Source of the DNA: Bacteroidales bacterium
GTDB taxonomy: Bacteria; Bacteroidota; Bacteroidia; Bacteroidales; GCA-2748055
DNA: 64,000 nt
Direction of reading: 5' to 3'
Assembly: GCA_021740585.1 (NCBI GenBank)
Contig: JAIOZM010000005.1
Span: 17,380-81,379, forward strand
Shown: positions 45,104 through 54,698 of the stretch, one piece after another
Numbering within the stretch: position 1 is the first letter of the stretch
How the letters are laid out: the number at the start of each line of letters is the position of its first letter
Notes under the pieces: generated by a model
What the model saw: only the letters and a program-made list of their open reading frames with translations
Database searches by the model: none
What the model was told of the DNA's origin: nothing
Translations under genes and position numbers: made by a program

Positions 45104-47770
45104 CTATTGAGCTTTTATTAGTTTTACATATCCGACTTTAACACCATTTTGTCCCATAAATAATGAGTAAACCCCGGGATCAAGTTTCTCGTTGATATTC
45201 CAATCCAAATAGCCTTCTTCGGTTTGATTATTAACAATTTCCTTTTTTTCAATCAGCCGTCCCTGCATATCGTAAATTGAAAATTCAACAGGAGAAAGAT
45301 CGCAAAGTGAATATTTAAGTTTGAAGTTGCCGTTAATTGGATTTGGGAGGATCATTATCGAATTGGTTTTGGTTGATTCGTTATCAAGGATAGAGGTCAC
45401 ATCAACTTTCTCAAATTCCATCCAGTTAAAATTCCATCCCCCTGATAAAACATAAAATCTAAGTATTTGTGTTCCCTCGGCCAATACTATTATATTTGAA
45501 ATAGTAGTCCACGATTGCAGCCCTCCTGTTGCATCAACTGTATTGGCTGAAAGTACAGCCTGGGTTGGTTTTCTTATCTCAAATTTCCCGCCTCCTGTGC
45601 TGCTGGCAACTCTGAAGCTAAGCCTGTAGCTCCCGGATTCCTTAACAGACACTGTGTATTCAAATCTGTCGCCAGCATCGAGAGAAGTTAAATTCAGGCC
45701 TCCCAACGAATCGCTCGTTACCTGTGTCTCTATACCTGTCATTGCAGAGAATTCTTCTGCTTCAATTTTTCCGGGAATTTTAAAAACCTGATAATAGCTG
45801 AATAGATTTGTTTGCTCTGTGGTGAGGCCGTAACTATCATAGGCCAATATACTTACCGAATGTGTGCCGAATGAAAGCGAATCTAATGCCCATTCAAATG
45901 AACCACTTGTAATTTCTCCAATAAAGTGGGCGTTGAGGTATAGCTCTACTTTTGAAATACCATCGGAATCGGTTGCAGTGCCTTTTACAATTACAGGTGA
46001 AGCGGAGCCTGCTGTTGAACCGTTTGTTGGGCTGGTAATTTTAATTACCGGTGGATTATTTGCACTTGTTTGCACATCAAAATCCACATCTGAACTATCG
46101 CCCATAACAGCATCGATTCCTGCTAATAATGCTGTAAGAGGGGAGTTCCAATTAATGCAAACCTCATTTGAGGCATAACTGCCTTCCACATCAACATAAC
46201 ATTTTGCAGGTGCATCAAAAGGGTAAAAGGAGTTATCCTGCTTCCCGCCATTTGGACCTCCTGCCACAAAACCCGGTACAGGCTGAATAATTCCGTCTGC
46301 GCCTGAGGCCCGATGATGAAAATTCATTGGGGTTTTATATCCGTAGGAAGATACAAAAGAAAACCCGGTAGCATTTTTTCCAAGAATATAATCCGCACAT
46401 TCGGCAGCTCCTTTAATGTATTTTATATCCTTGGTAAGGAGATAAGCATAAAGCAATCCGACACCATTATTTGCAATCCCGCTGTTCGATCCCCAATTAA
46501 AGCTAAAATTAGGTATTCTGCACGGACTTACGTTTATCTGGCTTAGCCAATTATCTGATGTAGTGATAATTGAGTTTTTAATAGTTGTTTTCAGAGATTC
46601 CGATAAGCCATTTTCCTGTGTAGCCAGTGAAAGGGATGCCAAAGGTTGAACATTAGGCCATCCCGGTGCGCTCAAATATCTGAGAGCGGTGCTTTTGCTT
46701 TCAAGGTAAGTTTTGTATTCTGCTTCATCAGTACTTATGAACAATTCGGCAGCTGCCCAGATAAATTCATCTGTTACATTTCCGTCACCGTATTCACCGG
46801 TGGAAACATCGGAAGGATTTTTGAAATAAATTGCAGGATTCGATTTAGCCCAACTCCAGGCATTTTTTGCCCGCAAAATGCAGTCTGCAGCATAATCAGT
46901 ATCATAATCCTTGTAAATCCTTCCGGCCATCGCCATCATTGCGGCAAAATCGAGAGTGGAAGCAGTTGATTTCCCAATTACATACCGAACTCCGGTAGCT
47001 GCAGCCGGCATAATAAATCCGGTAAAATTTAGTGTAGTGAGTTTAACAAAAACACCACCATCCTCATCCTGCATGGTTTTAAGCCAGTCGAGCTCATATT
47101 TCACTTCATCCAAAAGATCGTTTATGCCATTTCCCGATTCAGGAATGCTAAGAATACTATCTTCAAAAAAGTCGCCGAAGTTTTCGTAAAAGGATAGTAA
47201 AGTGGCCACGGAGATTCCCGCATTCACCACATATTTCCCAAAGTCACCTGCATCGTACCACCCTCCCGGAGATGACATGCTGCCTGTTTTACCTGAGGAG
47301 GTATGCATCTGGCAATTGGTGTCAGGATGTCCGGCAGCTCTCGCCCACAGACCTGCATAATCGTGAGTAAGTTCGTATGAAGCCCGTTGGTAGTAAAAGG
47401 ATTTTAATGAAGCATAAGCAGGTTTGCGCATTACTGTATTTGAAATCTCAAAAGGGTAGGACTCTCCAAAACCCTGGATTCGGATCTGGTAGGTCCCTGT
47501 TTTTGTCAGGGTGGAAAAGTCACATAGTTTTACACTGTCGCCCGCATTACTCCAGTAAATCTTTGGACCTAGGTTTCCGGAATATTCAACGCTGCTATCA
47601 GCTGTATTTATTACTTCGAAAGTGCTGGCATCTGTAAAAACAACCACAGCAAATTTATTCGCCGAAGGATAATATCCCAGTTGATTAATTCTAATGCCTC
47701 CGGTTTGGGCATAAATATTCGACAAGCCAAAAAGCAATGCAATGAAAAAATAGCTTTTAAATAATTTCAT
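45104..47770 (-). CDS. GH9 endoglucanase with CelD-type Ig, CBM6 and T9SS tail
   Basis: This 888-residue enzyme has a signal peptide (1-21), an N-terminal CelD-type Ig domain (about 22-110), and a GH9 (alpha/alpha)6 domain (about 115-555). The aspartates are Asp173 and Asp176 in GGWYDAGDFGKY, the His is in MNFHHRASGADG, and the acid is Glu536 in SYASNEVCINW. A cadherin-like/Big_3 module with a DSDGISKVELYL motif follows (about 570-660), then a CBM6 domain (IEAEEFSAM...SLDAGDRFEYTV) and a T9SS domain (ILPNPINGNFKLKYS). GH9 enzymes cut beta-1,4-glucan or xyloglucan. It is cell-surface exported. Confidence 0.92.
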   Translation of the reverse strand: MKLFKSYFFIALLFGLSNIYAQTGGIRINQLGYYPSANKFAVVVFTDASTFEVINTADSSVEYSGNLGPKIYWSNAGDSVKLCDFSTLTKTGTYQIRIQGFGESYPFEISNTVMRKPAYASLKSFYYQRASYELTHDYAGLWARAAGHPDTNCQMHTSSGKTGSMSSPGGWYDAGDFGKYVVNAGISVATLLSFYENFGDFFEDSILSIPESGNGINDLLDEVKYELDWLKTMQDEDGGVFVKLTTLNFTGFIMPAAATGVRYVIGKSTASTLDFAAMMAMAGRIYKDYDTDYAADCILRAKNAWSWAKSNPAIYFKNPSDVSTGEYGDGNVTDEFIWAAAELFISTDEAEYKTYLESKSTALRYLSAPGWPNVQPLASLSLATQENGLSESLKTTIKNSIITTSDNWLSQINVSPCRIPNFSFNWGSNSGIANNGVGLLYAYLLTKDIKYIKGAAECADYILGKNATGFSFVSSYGYKTPMNFHHRASGADGIIQPVPGFVAGGPNGGKQDNSFYPFDAPAKCYVDVEGSYASNEVCINWNSPLTALLAGIDAVMGDSSDVDFDVQTSANNPPVIKITSPTNGSTAGSASPVIVKGTATDSDGISKVELYLNAHFIGEITSGSFEWALDSLSFGTHSVSILAYDSYGLTTEQTNLFSYYQVFKIPGKIEAEEFSAMTGIETQVTSDSLGGLNLTSLDAGDRFEYTVSVKESGSYRLSFRVASSTGGGKFEIRKPTQAVLSANTVDATGGLQSWTTISNIIVLAEGTQILRFYVLSGGWNFNWMEFEKVDVTSILDNESTKTNSIMILPNPINGNFKLKYSLCDLSPVEFSIYDMQGRLIEKKEIVNNQTEEGYLDWNINEKLDPGVYSLFMGQNGVKVGYVKLIKAQ

Positions 47771-47863
47771 ATTCAGGGTTTTAAATAGATAAATTATAGA
47801 ATCTAGATCAGGCTAAGATAAGAAAAAACAGCTTTATTGAATTTTAGCCGTTAAAGTATGCTC

Positions 47864-47919
47864 CCACCGCCACACCATCCTTCCGCCCTTCGGCAAGCTC
47901 AGGAACCGCCACACCGTCC
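47864..47919. repeat. Dispersed CTTCGGCAAGCTCAGG repeat
   Basis: CCACCGCCACACCATCC, then CGCCCTTCGGCAAGCTCAGG and AACCGCCACACCGTCC, is one copy of the family seen near 42.9 and 57.9 kb. It lies at the 3' side of the tRNA-Thr gene and could have been a landing site for rearrangement. Confidence 0.7.
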
Positions 47920-47922
47920 AAG

Positions 47923-47995
47923 AGCCTCTCATGGGACTCGAACCCACGACCTGCTCATTACGAATGAGCTGCTCTGCCAGCTGAGCTAAAGAGGC
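47923..47995 (-). tRNA. tRNA-Thr (anticodon CGT)
   Basis: Read on the minus strand the molecule folds as a cloverleaf. The acceptor GCCTCTT pairs with GAGAGGC, the D arm is GCTC-AGCTGGCA-GAGC, the anticodon arm GCTCA-TTCGTAA-TGAGC has CGT at positions 34-36, and the T arm is GTGGG-TTCGAGT-CCCAT. The 3' CCA is not encoded. It lies 19 bp after the PL9 stop and before the GH9 gene on the same strand, so it could be read through from the PL9 operon. Confidence 0.95.
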
Positions 47996-48014
47996 ATTTT
48001 TTATCTTTATACCT

Positions 48015-49550
48015 TTATCTTGTATCTTCCAAAATAAACTTTCCTGTACCAAGAATTTCATTCCGGATTTTGACCTGGTAAAGATACATTCCTGGTATCA
48101 ATTCCGGAAGAGAAATTTCTGCTTTTATTTTGCCCGATTCCATTTGGAAAAAATCTTTCCGAATGATGATTCTTCCACTTAAATCAAGAATGTTAATACT
48201 ATAGTCAGATTGCGAATCGGAGGAAAATTCTATATAAATATTTTCTGAAGCGGGGTTGGGGAAACAGCGGCTTTTTTCCCGATCAGTTTCCCGATAATTT
48301 ACAGTTTCAGGATTTCCATAATCTGTTTCAAAGCAGCCAAGATCCGGGGCCAGCCCATTAAAAAACAGACCCAAATCAACACCGGCATCTATCAGATCGC
48401 TTCCTTCAGTAATATGCATATAGCTAATATTGGGTAAGCTGCCATCGGGATTTCTGGCTCCATAGGCTTCAATTGCATTTATGCTTATGAAGTCATCTTC
48501 ACTTACTAAATAGGGAGGCAACCAGCTGTTATTTACCTGAATGGCAAAATCAGCAATGTTTCCTGCATCACCCAATGCCAGACAGTTTTTTATGATCAGT
48601 TCATTCCCTTCAGCCAGGGTTTTATATATGACATAATTACCACCTAAGTTGTTATAACCGGTACAATTATAAAGTTTCATCGATCCCATATTACTGTTCT
48701 GGTCGAAGCCCTTGGCTTTATTATTAAAAGCAAGGCAATTCGTCAGGGTATAATGATGACTCAGGGTTTTATCATCACTTCCTCCCATTTTAAAACCATT
48801 CCCATTGGCTTGGGCTCCCGGATCACTGCCGTCTTCGAGGTAACCGTTTTCAAAAGCCCAGCAATTTTCGAGAATGGTCGAGGCATTGTTAGCATCTCTC
48901 ATGTATCCATCCCAGCCGTCGTCGCAATTTTTCCACGCCCGGCATCCATAGAAATAATTCTCCACACCAACATTTAATTTAGCCGCAAATCCGTCTGCAT
49001 CGCCGTAATCTGTAGGATCTGCATTTAAATAGGAGTCGCAATTTATCACCTCATTGTAGGAAGCTCCGTTTCCCATTTGAACTCCGGAATCCCGGTTTCG
49101 GTAAAAGGCGCAATTTACAATGCTATTATAGTTTCCGCCTTCTATTTTCAATCCGTTGTCACCGGCTCCATAAACATCAAAACCTTCGATATGCCAATAA
49201 TTACCGGTAAGTAAAATACCTCTGTTTGAACCTCCCATTGTCTGGGCAGTAAAATTGAGCTTTGCCCTTTCTCCGGGAAAAGCGATTAGATGAAAATAGT
49301 TTTCTGCAGACCCATTTTTGCTTATCAGGATAGTTGAGGTCAGGCTGTAAATCCCTCCTCTTACATACATGGTATCACCGGCTATAGATACGTCAACTGC
49401 TTTTTTAATGCTTTGAAAAGGGAGACTAAAACTTCCGGGATTGCTGTCGCTTCCCTGAGGGGATACGAAATATGTATTGGCTGAAAGTTTTATTATAAGC
49501 ATTATACTTATAATAAATGTAGCCGAGATCCTAATGAGTAATTTCTTCAT
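48015..49550 (-). CDS. PL9-type pectate lyase with T9SS tail
   Basis: The 511-residue product has a signal peptide (1-24), an opening TYFVSPQGSDSNPGSFSLPFQSIKKAVD, and a right-handed parallel beta-helix. PL9 calcium/catalytic residues are visible: GDADGFAAKL (Asp184, Asp186), NCDDGWDGY (Asp210, Asp211, Asp214) and NGFKMGG (candidate base Lys254). It ends with a T9SS domain (CFPNPASENIYIEF). The reaction is cleavage of polygalacturonan by beta-elimination at the cell surface. It is the last gene of a three-gene operon, 7 bp after the beta-helix/propeller gene. Confidence 0.88.
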   Translation of the reverse strand: MKKLLIRISATFIISIMLIIKLSANTYFVSPQGSDSNPGSFSLPFQSIKKAVDVSIAGDTMYVRGGIYSLTSTILISKNGSAENYFHLIAFPGERAKLNFTAQTMGGSNRGILLTGNYWHIEGFDVYGAGDNGLKIEGGNYNSIVNCAFYRNRDSGVQMGNGASYNEVINCDSYLNADPTDYGDADGFAAKLNVGVENYFYGCRAWKNCDDGWDGYMRDANNASTILENCWAFENGYLEDGSDPGAQANGNGFKMGGSDDKTLSHHYTLTNCLAFNNKAKGFDQNSNMGSMKLYNCTGYNNLGGNYVIYKTLAEGNELIIKNCLALGDAGNIADFAIQVNNSWLPPYLVSEDDFISINAIEAYGARNPDGSLPNISYMHITEGSDLIDAGVDLGLFFNGLAPDLGCFETDYGNPETVNYRETDREKSRCFPNPASENIYIEFSSDSQSDYSINILDLSGRIIIRKDFFQMESGKIKAEISLPELIPGMYLYQVKIRNEILGTGKFILEDTR

Positions 49551-49557
49551 TGAGGAA

Positions 49558-52500
49558 TTATTTATTGATGTTGTAACTGTATAAAGATGATCGGGCAGTT
49601 ATAAAAAGTGTTTTTCCCTCTTTCCCCCCAAACTGGACGCTTGTAGGTCGTTCGGGCAATTCGATTTTCCCGGTCTTATTTCCGTTTTTATCGTAAATAT
49701 AAATGTGACCGTCTGCAACATACAGATTTCCTTCGTCATCAATGGCTGAACCAAACTCAGCTTGTTCAACAAAATAGCTGAGGTTTGAAAGTCTTCCTTC
49801 ATTGTCTACATCCATTTTCACCATCCGTGTATCGTATTCGTCGGCGGTATAAAAGGGTTCTCCGGGAATAGCTTCCAGCAAAGATGCCGTGCGGGCAAGA
49901 TCGTAACATTCCGGAATGATGGTCACGCCATCGGGTGCCACAAAACAGTTCTCGGGAACCAAAACGGAGATTTCGTTAAAATCGTGAGAATCTCTCCAAC
50001 GGTTGGAAGGATAGAAGGCTTTTGCAATATTTTTTATCGATCCCATGGGAACCCTGGGCAACAAAGCAATGCTTTCCTCCGGATTTTCAGGATCGATGGA
50101 ATATACCCAGGAGCCAAAACCTGAATTTCCCCATCCACTGAATGATGTACCGTCGGCATCGGGTAAAGCCGGGACAGATTCCTGCTCGCCATTTATTTTG
50201 TAGCCCGGTTGAGGATTATATTTAAACAATACCAGTAAATTATCTTTGGTATCGCAGGCGAGTGACATGGGTTCCCATGGGAACTCAGAAATCATGGAAA
50301 CAACATTTTTTTCAACATCCCATTTGTAAATACGGCGCATGCGTTGTTCGCTAAAATAGATGTTCCCTTTACTATCGCGGGTAATTCCTTCAATGAATTC
50401 AAATCCGGTTGCCAGCTTTTCGAGTTTGCCCGGCTGATTGGTCAGAGGGTCTTTTCGCGTTTCGTTCCCTGTTACAGTCAGCTTTGTAAACTCCCATGGT
50501 CTGACATCAAGATTTGTATTTATATCGTAAAAAGTCAGAGTATTGGTGTATTTAATCTGGGAATAATTATGGACATTCAGGAATTCAATATTCTTGCAGT
50601 TCCAGGTTCTTACAGCATAAGGATAAGGTGTTTTAACCCTGATTACCCGGAACATATATAAATTGGCAAAAACCATATCGCTGCAATCCTGCAATTCGAT
50701 TGGCTGACAATCTAGTCCTTCCCGGCTTTCTTCCTCAGTTTGAAAAGCATAAACTTTCCAGTTTGAAACATTCTTGAAACGGGCTTCGTTGCGGACATGG
50801 TGCTCTATCGACATGGCATAAATCCTGCCCGGAGTAGAAGTATTATTCACATAAATTCCATTAGCGCTATAAGTGCTTGCTGTCCATATATCTTTAAATG
50901 TACCTCCGCCACCGTTTGTAATCCACAGACTCCAGTACTGATTGTCCCAGGCCTTATCCTTTCCCTGATCAGTTACCGGCTCATCGGGTGTACTTATCCT
51001 TCGATCCCCTCTTGACCATGGTTTTTCAGTACCCCGGGCCATAGACCCATGTCCACCGATAAATTTCACATCATTCATATAAGAATTTGCACCCGCCATC
51101 CATTTACATCCTACCGCCCGGTAATTGTATCCACCGGTATTTATCCCGATTCCCGATACAATATTTTTACCTCCTGCCGGAGTCTCCAGCAAAGCTACCG
51201 GCGTTCCGAATCCGCTGAATGCAGGCGTACTTTCCCTCAACATAAGTTGTGTGGCAACCGGATTAAGACCAAAGAGGTTTGTATTTGACTTAAGTTTTAA
51301 GGGTTCTGAAATTACATACCATCCCTGAGGGATATAAATGGCAGAATATTTTTCAATGGCCTGAAGGAAAACTTTGGTATCGTCAGTAACCCCATCACCA
51401 AGGGCACCCAAATCTTTAATATTTACCCATGTTTGCATATCTGGCAATGCAGGAATATCATTTGCAGGTGAATCAGGTAGTTTTTTTAATTCAATGATAT
51501 CAGCTAAGGTTTTGTTTTCGGGTTCAGCAGCCATATCGCTCATGTGCAATCCGTGGGTATAATTAACTACTTTGTAGAGTTTTCCTTTCCCATTGGTTTG
51601 AGTGTTGCTCCGTCTGTAGTGAACCAATACCGGCACCTCTTCGCAAACAATATTCCTCAGGCTGATCTGATTGGTATGGTTATTCTCATTACTCACAATG
51701 AGAGCCGGTGCGCTAATATTTTTGAAGCTACAATCCTCCATGAAAATCCGGTCGGAATAATTCGGTCTGATTTCAATTACAGATGGAACATTGACCGCTT
51801 TCAATCTGACTATGGTAAGTCCGCCTTCCTGCGTGAAAATGGCTGCCTTACTCTGTCCTTCAAAATAGGTGTCGACCATCATCATTTGCCATCCGGGAGA
51901 AGTTTTGGTGGTATAAATGCCATATTCACCGCCATAAAAACGCACATTTTCCATTTCATTACCCACATCATAAAGTCCGGCTTTTCCATTCCCAATCTGA
52001 ATATCTACATGCGATACAAAACTATGCTGAGCAAAGTGTGTTCGCAGAGCTACAGCATAAGGATTTCCGTCTTCAATTTTCAGATTTATATTTGAAATAG
52101 CGCTGTAAAACGTGCCTGCACTGGCATCGCGCGGCTCTTGTCCGGCTTCAACAATGTCACTAGTAAACCAGAACATATAATTGGCTTTTCCTTTATCGTT
52201 TACCACTTCTTCCTGGTAGCCGGGTGACTTTTTCCCCAGAAAAATCAATGGTCGTTTACTACCGTAGCCTATCAAACGGATAGCTTTCGGAACATAAATG
52301 GTTTTAGTGATCAAATATTTTCCTTCAGGAATAAAAACGATTCCGAAATTTTTGCTTTGTTTTAACTGGTTTATGGCTTGCTGAAGTTCATCCGACACAT
52401 CGGTTTTGCCATCGGCAGAGATATTAAAATTCTCCGGTGTGAAATAAACAGCTTCGGTATCGTTGGGTTTCAGAGTGTACATGGATGTTCCCGGAATATT

Positions 52501-52566
52501 TTCAGCACTTGCTGAAAAGAATATTCCAAATATAAGAAGAGTGGGCCATATTTTTGATCTTTTCAT
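49558..52566 (-). CDS. GH55-like double beta-helix protein fused to a beta-propeller
   Basis: The 1002-residue protein has a signal peptide (1-22) and two pectate-lyase-3-type right-handed beta-helices. One begins PENFNISADGKTDVSDELQQAI (about 40-330) and the other INIKDLGALGDGVTDDTKVFLQAI (about 385-690). This tandem layout is that of GH55 exo-beta-1,3-glucanases. A C-terminal SMP-30/NHL-like six-bladed propeller follows (about 715-1000), e.g. FEFIEGITRDSKGNIYFSEQRMRRIYKWD. There is no T9SS tail. Activity on laminarin-type beta-1,3-glucan is inference. It is the middle gene of the operon GH30, this gene, PL9. Confidence 0.75.
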   Translation of the reverse strand: MKRSKIWPTLLIFGIFFSASAENIPGTSMYTLKPNDTEAVYFTPENFNISADGKTDVSDELQQAINQLKQSKNFGIVFIPEGKYLITKTIYVPKAIRLIGYGSKRPLIFLGKKSPGYQEEVVNDKGKANYMFWFTSDIVEAGQEPRDASAGTFYSAISNINLKIEDGNPYAVALRTHFAQHSFVSHVDIQIGNGKAGLYDVGNEMENVRFYGGEYGIYTTKTSPGWQMMMVDTYFEGQSKAAIFTQEGGLTIVRLKAVNVPSVIEIRPNYSDRIFMEDCSFKNISAPALIVSNENNHTNQISLRNIVCEEVPVLVHYRRSNTQTNGKGKLYKVVNYTHGLHMSDMAAEPENKTLADIIELKKLPDSPANDIPALPDMQTWVNIKDLGALGDGVTDDTKVFLQAIEKYSAIYIPQGWYVISEPLKLKSNTNLFGLNPVATQLMLRESTPAFSGFGTPVALLETPAGGKNIVSGIGINTGGYNYRAVGCKWMAGANSYMNDVKFIGGHGSMARGTEKPWSRGDRRISTPDEPVTDQGKDKAWDNQYWSLWITNGGGGTFKDIWTASTYSANGIYVNNTSTPGRIYAMSIEHHVRNEARFKNVSNWKVYAFQTEEESREGLDCQPIELQDCSDMVFANLYMFRVIRVKTPYPYAVRTWNCKNIEFLNVHNYSQIKYTNTLTFYDINTNLDVRPWEFTKLTVTGNETRKDPLTNQPGKLEKLATGFEFIEGITRDSKGNIYFSEQRMRRIYKWDVEKNVVSMISEFPWEPMSLACDTKDNLLVLFKYNPQPGYKINGEQESVPALPDADGTSFSGWGNSGFGSWVYSIDPENPEESIALLPRVPMGSIKNIAKAFYPSNRWRDSHDFNEISVLVPENCFVAPDGVTIIPECYDLARTASLLEAIPGEPFYTADEYDTRMVKMDVDNEGRLSNLSYFVEQAEFGSAIDDEGNLYVADGHIYIYDKNGNKTGKIELPERPTSVQFGGKEGKTLFITARSSLYSYNINK

Positions 52567-52612
52567 GGGGGATACCTCCTGTTTTTTTTACAGATTGAAT
52601 ATTTAATTTAAA

Positions 52613-54103
52613 CTACCAGATATACGTTCCAACGGCTCCCGGACTAAGCCTCAGGTATGCAAATTGGCCGTTGTATTGAACCCGGAAGGAATAAGATGAA
52701 AATGAATCATTTGCCACAATCAACACAATTTTACCCTCAGGGGTTTTGAAGGCCACATTGGGCAGAATATCATAATTTTCATAAACAGCCATTCTGACAT
52801 CTCCGGAGCCCCTTCTTTCCTCATCTTCGGTTAGACTAACGACTTTTTCTCCTTTCTGAGTTGAATGAATCCTGTACGATCCGGGTCTTACAAATTTTGA
52901 TGCGTGAGCTATGGTGTAATATGCCAGATTGCGACTTACTTTATCTCCGTCGATGGTAACGGCACCCTGACACATAGTACAGCCACCATCGTCGGTATGC
53001 GGATCGTTTTGCGGATCGGCGGCAAAATTCCATAAAATTACATTTCTACTCCAGTTTTGAGTAGCGCCAATAATTAAACGTTTTACTTGAGCGGCGATAT
53101 CAATAGTTTGAGTTCCGGGTTTTTCAATTACCATTTGCTCAGTAAAATACAAGTTTTTTTCAGGATAAGCCGTATGCAGAAGGCTCATGGCTGAAAAATC
53201 ACCGCCGTAATGATGAAAACCTGAACCGTCGACGAATTTTGCTGCTTCAGGGTCATTCAGAATGCTAAGGGGATAATCGATGCGGTCAAGATTATGATCA
53301 AAAAGAACAATTTTGGTTTTTATATTGGCCTTTTGAAAAGCAGGTCCCAGATGATCCCTTATGAATTCCTTCTGATCTTTTGCCAACATTTGCATACTTG
53401 GAGTATTATTGGAATTTAAAGGTTCATTTTGAACAGTGACAGCGTCGATTATAATGCCATGTTCCGCCATCGCTTCAATATATTTCACAAAATAAAGTGC
53501 ATAAACGCTATAATACTCTTTTTTCAGATTACCGGCTTTTATTATATTATTGGTTTTCATCCATGCAGGAGCAGACCATGGTGAGGCCATTATTCTGATT
53601 TTTGGATTTACAGCCAGAATTTCTTTCATAACAGGAATAACATCAAGGAGATCCTGAGACAAGTTAAATTTCTCAAGTTTCAGGTCGGTTTCACCATCTT
53701 TCAAATCATTGTATGAGAATACAAAACTATTCAGATCAGAGGCTCCGATGGTAAGCCGTATATAACTTACGCCGATATTATCGCCGTCGGTTCTGAATAA
53801 TTCGTTTATCAATTTACTCCGCTCTTTTGGATTCATTTTCATCATTAATTCGGCACTTCCACCGGTAAGGGCAAATCCAAAACCATCAATGGTTTGCATT
53901 TGATGATTATCATCAATGATGATGGTTGAGCCATAACGGCCGCGATGAGAGCTATCTCCAAAATCAGCAGATTTTTCATTTTTAGTGAATAATTCACTCC
54001 GGTCGAAAGTAGTCATCCAGGCTTCAACAAAAACAGGGCTCTTTGTTTGTGCTTGTATTAGAATGGAGGGAAACAGACAAAGAATGAGCAGGAAATTTTT
54101 CAT
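52613..54103 (-). CDS. GH30 beta-glucanase (glucosylceramidase-type)
   Basis: The 496-residue enzyme has a signal peptide (1-18), a GH30 (beta/alpha)8 barrel and an attached beta-sandwich. The acid/base is Glu227 (AVTVQNEPLN) and the nucleophile is Glu322 (LYFTEQM). TIDGFGFALTGGSAELMM, RIMASPWSAPAWMKTN and GSGFHHYGGD are all family marks. GH30 subfamilies close to this one are endo-beta-1,6-glucanases or beta-glucosidases; an action on beta-1,6 branches of laminarin fits the neighbours (inference). It lacks a T9SS tail and is the first gene of the operon. Confidence 0.92.
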   Translation of the reverse strand: MKNFLLILCLFPSILIQAQTKSPVFVEAWMTTFDRSELFTKNEKSADFGDSSHRGRYGSTIIIDDNHQMQTIDGFGFALTGGSAELMMKMNPKERSKLINELFRTDGDNIGVSYIRLTIGASDLNSFVFSYNDLKDGETDLKLEKFNLSQDLLDVIPVMKEILAVNPKIRIMASPWSAPAWMKTNNIIKAGNLKKEYYSVYALYFVKYIEAMAEHGIIIDAVTVQNEPLNSNNTPSMQMLAKDQKEFIRDHLGPAFQKANIKTKIVLFDHNLDRIDYPLSILNDPEAAKFVDGSGFHHYGGDFSAMSLLHTAYPEKNLYFTEQMVIEKPGTQTIDIAAQVKRLIIGATQNWSRNVILWNFAADPQNDPHTDDGGCTMCQGAVTIDGDKVSRNLAYYTIAHASKFVRPGSYRIHSTQKGEKVVSLTEDEERRGSGDVRMAVYENYDILPNVAFKTPEGKIVLIVANDSFSSYSFRVQYNGQFAYLRLSPGAVGTYIW

Positions 54104-54428
54104 ATATGGTTTTTAAAAATTACGACAAAATGTATTTTTTTGAAATATAATTTCAATTGATTGGACTTGATTATTAATCGACCATAAGACGAAAATATAC
54201 TTTGCCTTCAGGAGCACTAAATTATACAATTTAAAATAAATAGCTTAAAATCTAAAATAAAATAGAAACCGACAGACAACAAAAAAGCCCATGAACTCAA
54301 TTCCATGGGCTTTCATAATTTTATTTCTTATGAATAAACCTAAAATAAAAAAAACAAAATCTGACTAATCATTTAATCTGCTGAATCCTGTCCAGACATT
54401 TTTGAATATGAGAAGCCAAATCCGGGTA
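54104..54428. other. Intergenic region with promoter of the GH30 operon
   Basis: About 325 bp. It includes the terminator near 54285. Otherwise it is AT-rich and holds the start region of the GH30 operon. No further gene is recognised. Confidence 0.45.
54281..54313 (-). terminator. Rho-independent terminator of the small winged-helix gene
   Basis: AAGCCCATGAA and TTCCATGGGCTT form a stem of about 11 bp with one bulge and a CTCAA loop. On the minus strand it is followed by TTTTTTG. It ends the 54429-54605 transcript. Confidence 0.8.
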
Positions 54429-54605
54429 CTATTTCGGTTGCCAGAAGCAATTTTTAGGAGAAACAATGGCACCCTCTGTTTTAAGTATCTTCATTGCCTT
54501 GTCAACATCTTTACGTTCCAAACCCGTTAACTCGGTAATTTTTCCGGCATTTAAGGGAGCACCGGCCTTTTTCATTGCATCCAGCACTTTTTCTTTATTT
54601 TCCAT
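54429..54605 (-). CDS. Small winged-helix protein (58 aa)
   Basis: Reading the minus strand from the ATG at 54605 gives 58 residues. The start is MENKEKVLDAMKKAGAPLNA and the end KTEGAIVSPKNCFWQPK. The pattern (helix, TGLERKDVDKAMKILK recognition helix, short wing) is a winged-helix DNA-binding fold. It resembles the C-terminus of the 61507-61782 protein. A terminator follows. It is probably a real small gene missed by length limits; its target is unknown. Confidence 0.75.
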   Translation of the reverse strand: MENKEKVLDAMKKAGAPLNAGKITELTGLERKDVDKAMKILKTEGAIVSPKNCFWQPK

Positions 54606-54698
54606 GGTATGTTTGTTTATTATTTTTAATAATGGAGTCCTATAAAAATATAAGATTTCTCTCTCTCAACTCTTGCGCCCCACTTTCCCTCCAATACC

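Noticed and set aside
47834..48061. 75-residue minus-strand ORF across the tRNA-Thr
   Set aside because: It covers a perfect tRNA cloverleaf and the end of the PL9 gene; part of its sequence is the dispersed repeat.
51544..52095. 183-residue plus-strand ORF inside the GH55-like gene
   Set aside because: It is a frame shadow of the minus-strand beta-helix coding sequence; composition is Cys/His/Ile-rich without a family pattern.
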